DNA of 25,050 bases from PWXP01 sp034005525. GTDB lineage: Bacteria > Planctomycetota > Planctomycetia > Pirellulales > Thermoguttaceae. The notes below the pieces were generated by a model, which was not told the origin of the DNA, ran no database searches, and saw only the letters and a program-made list of their open reading frames with translations. This document shows positions 22,691-25,050 of this stretch, piece after piece. The DNA lies in NCBI GenBank assembly GCA_034005525.1, contig JAVEUP010000123.1, positions 1 to 25,050 of the forward strand. Reading direction: 5' to 3'. The translations under genes and the position numbers were made by a program. Position 1 is the first letter of the stretch. The number at the start of each line of letters is the position of its first letter.

Positions 22691-24481
22691 TCATTCAACT
22701 CGCCGCAGCAGCACGTGCTTCAATTCCAGCACCTCGCCGCCTGCCGTGCGAACGGCTTCGATCACCAGCGATTGACGGCCGGCGGCAAGCGGCAGGTCGC
22801 CAACGGCGAGGGTGCCCCATTGGCGGTCGATGTACGTGTCGCGCCCGGCGTCGCGATGCGGCAGGGGAATGCGCGGGGCAGGCGCCGCCGGCACCGCGGC
22901 CTCGATCGCACGCTCGCCGCACCGGACGCGAACGGTCGAACCGGCGTCCGCAGCCTGGCAGGCGTATATCAGCTCGACGGCGAATACGCCGCCGCGCACT
23001 ACGTCCAGCGGAAACTCGATGCGATCCTCCGGCCGGGTCCACCCGGTCAGCCAATCGTTCGAGTAACCCTGCCCGGCGAAAAAGCGAATCTCCCCGGTGA
23101 ACTCCGCCTGCGGCGCGTAGAACTCCACGGGGTCGTGCTCTGCATAGCCGACGGGAATAGGCGGCCGGGCGAAGCCGTCGCGCGTGACGTCTTCAAACCA
23201 CTGCCGGTAGGCCGCGGCCAGCCGGCCGACCACCGCGGGCTGTTCGGCCGCAATGTTCCGCTCTTGGCCGGGGTCGGCGATCATGTCGTAGAGCTGCCAG
23301 GCATCCGGGCGTTCGAGCACGGCCCGATACCGGCGGTTGCGCACGGAACCGCGCACCGGTTGCGGCTCGACGTCGTTGCCCCGCCGGTTATGCGTGAACA
23401 GCAGCCGGTCCGGCCAGCCCTCGGCCCGGCCTTGCAGCAAGGGCACGAGGCTCACGCCGTCGATGGGCGGGCCTGGCGGCGCCTCGACGCCGCACAGTTC
23501 CAAGAGGGTCGGGTACAGGTCGATGTGGGCCGCCAACTCCTCGACCACGCGGGCATGCGGCAGCCCGGCCGGCCACTGCACGGCCAGCGGCACGCGGATG
23601 CCGCCTTCATGCACGCTCGCCTTCCGCCCTCGCATGCCGGCATTGAACCGGTCCGTATTCGCCCCGTTGTCGGTCAGGAACAGCACGATCGTATCGCGGC
23701 GCAGGCCGAGCCGGTCGAGCGCGTCGAGCAGCCGGCCGAAGTTGTCGTCGATGTTCTCGCACATGCCGTACACGCTGGCCAGCACGTCGTCGAGCCCGCG
23801 GGCGCGGTACTTGTCGAAATACCGGTCGGGGAGCTGGAACGGCGAGTGAGGCGTGTTGTACGAAACATAGCAGAAGAACGGCTTCCGCCGGTTTTGCTCG
23901 ATGAACTCGATGGCGGCGTCGGTCAGCACGTCGACGATGTAGCCTTCTGTCTGGACGAATTGGGAGCCGCGGATGAGCCTGGCGTCGAAGTAGTTGTTCC
24001 AATGCCCGTTGTTGAAGCCGAGGAACTCATCGAAACCCTGCCCGGGCGGCGTGTACGGAAACTGCTCGCCGTTATGCCACTTGCCGAAGCAACCCGTCGC
24101 GTATCCGCCGGCCCGCAGCGCCTCGGCCACGGTCACCTCTTCCGGTCGCATGTTCTCCTTGCTATGCGTCACGCCCCAGCATCCGGTGCGCAGCCACCAG
24201 CGTCCGGTGAGCAGGCTGGCCCGGGTAGGCGCGCACACCGGGCTCACGTAGAAGCGTTCGAACCGCTGGCCTTCGCTGGCGAAACGGTCGAACACCGGCG
24301 TCTCCACCACGGTGTTGCCATGCAGGCCGAAATCGCCGTAACCCTGGTCGTCCGTAATCACCAGCAATACATTCTCGGCCGCTCTCGCGCCGGCTCCTCC
24401 GCGGCCCGGCCGTGAACGGCGAGGAGCCCCAGCGCAAGCACGGTGCCCATCGTGCGGGAGACTGCAAAGCCGGTACAACAA
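22691..24481 (-). CDS. Sulfatase with C-terminal beta-sandwich domain; signal peptide in another frame
   Basis: The open frame of 596 residues is an alkaline-phosphatase-superfamily type I sulfatase. NVLLVITDDQGYGDFG (37-52) gives the metal-binding Asp pair. The formylglycine motif CAPTR (Cys83 to Arg87) lies in SPVCAPTRASLLTGR, and GCFGKWHNGEQ, VSYNTPHSPFQLP and FLTDNGANTD are the later catalytic segments. Residues about 450-596 form an extra beta-rich domain, perhaps sugar-binding. The frame's first 34 residues are not signal-like. A signal peptide (MGTVLALGLLAVHGRAAEEP) starts at 24450 in the next frame and runs into TGA after MYCW, so a single-base shift near 24376-24390 separates the two. 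Without correction the enzyme would be cytosolic, away from its likely substrate. Confidence 0.88.
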   Translation of the reverse strand: MLYRLCSLPHDGHRACAGAPRRSRPGRGGAGARAAENVLLVITDDQGYGDFGLHGNTVVETPVFDRFASEGQRFERFYVSPVCAPTRASLLTGRWWLRTGCWGVTHSKENMRPEEVTVAEALRAGGYATGCFGKWHNGEQFPYTPPGQGFDEFLGFNNGHWNNYFDARLIRGSQFVQTEGYIVDVLTDAAIEFIEQNRRKPFFCYVSYNTPHSPFQLPDRYFDKYRARGLDDVLASVYGMCENIDDNFGRLLDALDRLGLRRDTIVLFLTDNGANTDRFNAGMRGRKASVHEGGIRVPLAVQWPAGLPHARVVEELAAHIDLYPTLLELCGVEAPPGPPIDGVSLVPLLQGRAEGWPDRLLFTHNRRGNDVEPQPVRGSVRNRRYRAVLERPDAWQLYDMIADPGQERNIAAEQPAVVGRLAAAYRQWFEDVTRDGFARPPIPVGYAEHDPVEFYAPQAEFTGEIRFFAGQGYSNDWLTGWTRPEDRIEFPLDVVRGGVFAVELIYACQAADAGSTVRVRCGERAIEAAVPAAPAPRIPLPHRDAGRDTYIDRQWGTLAVGDLPLAAGRQSLVIEAVRTAGGEVLELKHVLLRRVE

Positions 24482-24778
24482 TGCACTTCACGTGCGATCG
24501 TGGTCGGTGTGAGATTCATAAGTTGGCTACAGTAGTCCGAGACGGAAGCATTGAACACGGCAGATCCTGGCCGCCGGACAACTTCCCAGCCTAATGCGGC
24601 TGGACTGCGAAGTCAATGATTGACGTCTTGAAGTCCCCGGCAGCCCGGCAGCTTCAAAACTTCCCGCCTGGCAATCGGCGAGGTTCCTGATACATTGGGA
24701 TTGTGGCAGGACCTTGCGAGTCGTCTTGTTCACGACTCGGGGCGCCGCGGGACGGGCAAGCGAAGGGACTGCGTACTG

Positions 24779-24964
24779 ATGAACGAAGACCGATCGACTA
24801 CGAATGCCGCCGGCGACGACCACCTTCGGCCCGAGCACGGCAGTCGCCGCACGTTGTGGATTTGCGGCGGAATCGTTTTCGCGCTCCTCGCGGCCGCGGC
24901 CTACGTGAATCTGGCCCACTCGCGAATGCTGTACATCTCGAAAGAGACAACCTACATTCAGTAG
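24779..24964 (+). CDS. Small one-pass membrane protein, unknown
   Basis: A 61-residue peptide. A polar, charged N-terminus (MNEDRSTTNAAGDDHLRPEH) is followed by one membrane helix (about 24-43, SRRTLWICGGIVFALLAAAA) and a short outer tail ending YISKETTYIQ. The ATG at 24779 is preferred over the upstream 24695 because the region before it reads like non-coding sequence. AAGGGA lies 11 bases upstream, a somewhat long distance. It is divergent from the sulfatase; the stretch 24482-24778 holds no other gene. No family was recognised. The remaining bases to 25050 show no feature. Confidence 0.5.
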   Translation: MNEDRSTTNAAGDDHLRPEHGSRRTLWICGGIVFALLAAAAYVNLAHSRMLYISKETTYIQ

Positions 24965-25050
24965 TTCCAAATTTTGCTGAAAACGTCGGATGTGTCAGAA
25001 GGTATTGCGTGGCCAGAGGTTACGTCGAGGATGCGTTGCGTGATTCCCAT

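Noticed and set aside
21277..23100. 607-residue plus-strand open frame overlapping araB and the sulfatase
   Set aside because: Arg-rich, off-frame shadow of ribulokinase; araB motifs lie in the other frame.
22715..24415. 566-residue plus-strand open frame
   Set aside because: Antisense to the sulfatase with its formylglycine motif; composition is that of a GC shadow.
24527..24970. 147-residue minus-strand open frame
   Set aside because: Antisense to the small membrane protein; no family pattern and no signal.

Overview
The window looks like a chromosomal segment of a GC-rich planctomycete, probably Pirellulales-like. The reasons are a DUF1573 protein with a CGC motif, a TIGR03067-type lipoprotein, a sulfatase, LamG/sialidase-like and GH42-like secreted proteins, a Tat-exported enzyme-like protein, an rplS-trmD-rpsP-ffh block lacking rimM and khpA, and abundant palindromic intergenic repeats. 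No tRNA, rRNA or CRISPR array was recognised. This is judgement from reading the sequence; no database search was run.

Layout. 270-7207 (+) is a compact run of four exported proteins: a neutral-ceramidase-superfamily hydrolase, a large GH42-like glycosidase, an unrecognised secreted protein and a Tat-exported TIM-barrel-like protein. 7259-9050 is accessory debris: a REPIN-like double palindrome, a TIGR03067 lipoprotein, an internally deleted IS66 transposase, and a leucine-rich-repeat gene fragment that ends in the IS66 terminal repeat. 9077-12270 (-) is the housekeeping block ffh-rpsP-trmD-rplS. 12737-13741 (+) is a DUF1573 protein. 13755-16541 (-) is a complete ferrous iron uptake operon, feoA-feoB-FeoB-associated Cys-rich protein, behind a Fur-box-like dyad. 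16704-17252 joins two gene remnants tail to tail, a BASS transporter C-terminus and an AraC DNA-binding domain. 17308-18496 holds a solitary ribbon-helix-helix protein, a heptamer tandem repeat, a small lipoprotein and a 28-bp palindromic tandem array. 18501-20276 (-) is a LamG plus sialidase-like protein. 20532-20720 is a second REPIN-like element. 20900-22690 (+) is a ribulokinase with a palindromic repeat inserted in frame. 22691-24481 (-) is a sulfatase whose signal peptide lies in another frame. 24779-24964 (+) encodes a one-pass membrane peptide.

How it fits together. The secreted hydrolases, the sulfatase, the sialidase-like protein and ribulokinase suggest a lifestyle based on degrading sulfated or complex polysaccharide, but only the first four genes look like one operon. 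The Feo operon supplies Fe(II). The most unusual content is the set of repeats: four related hairpins arranged as two REPIN-like elements with changed but still paired stems, one palindrome translated inside araB, and several other dispersed palindromic repeats.
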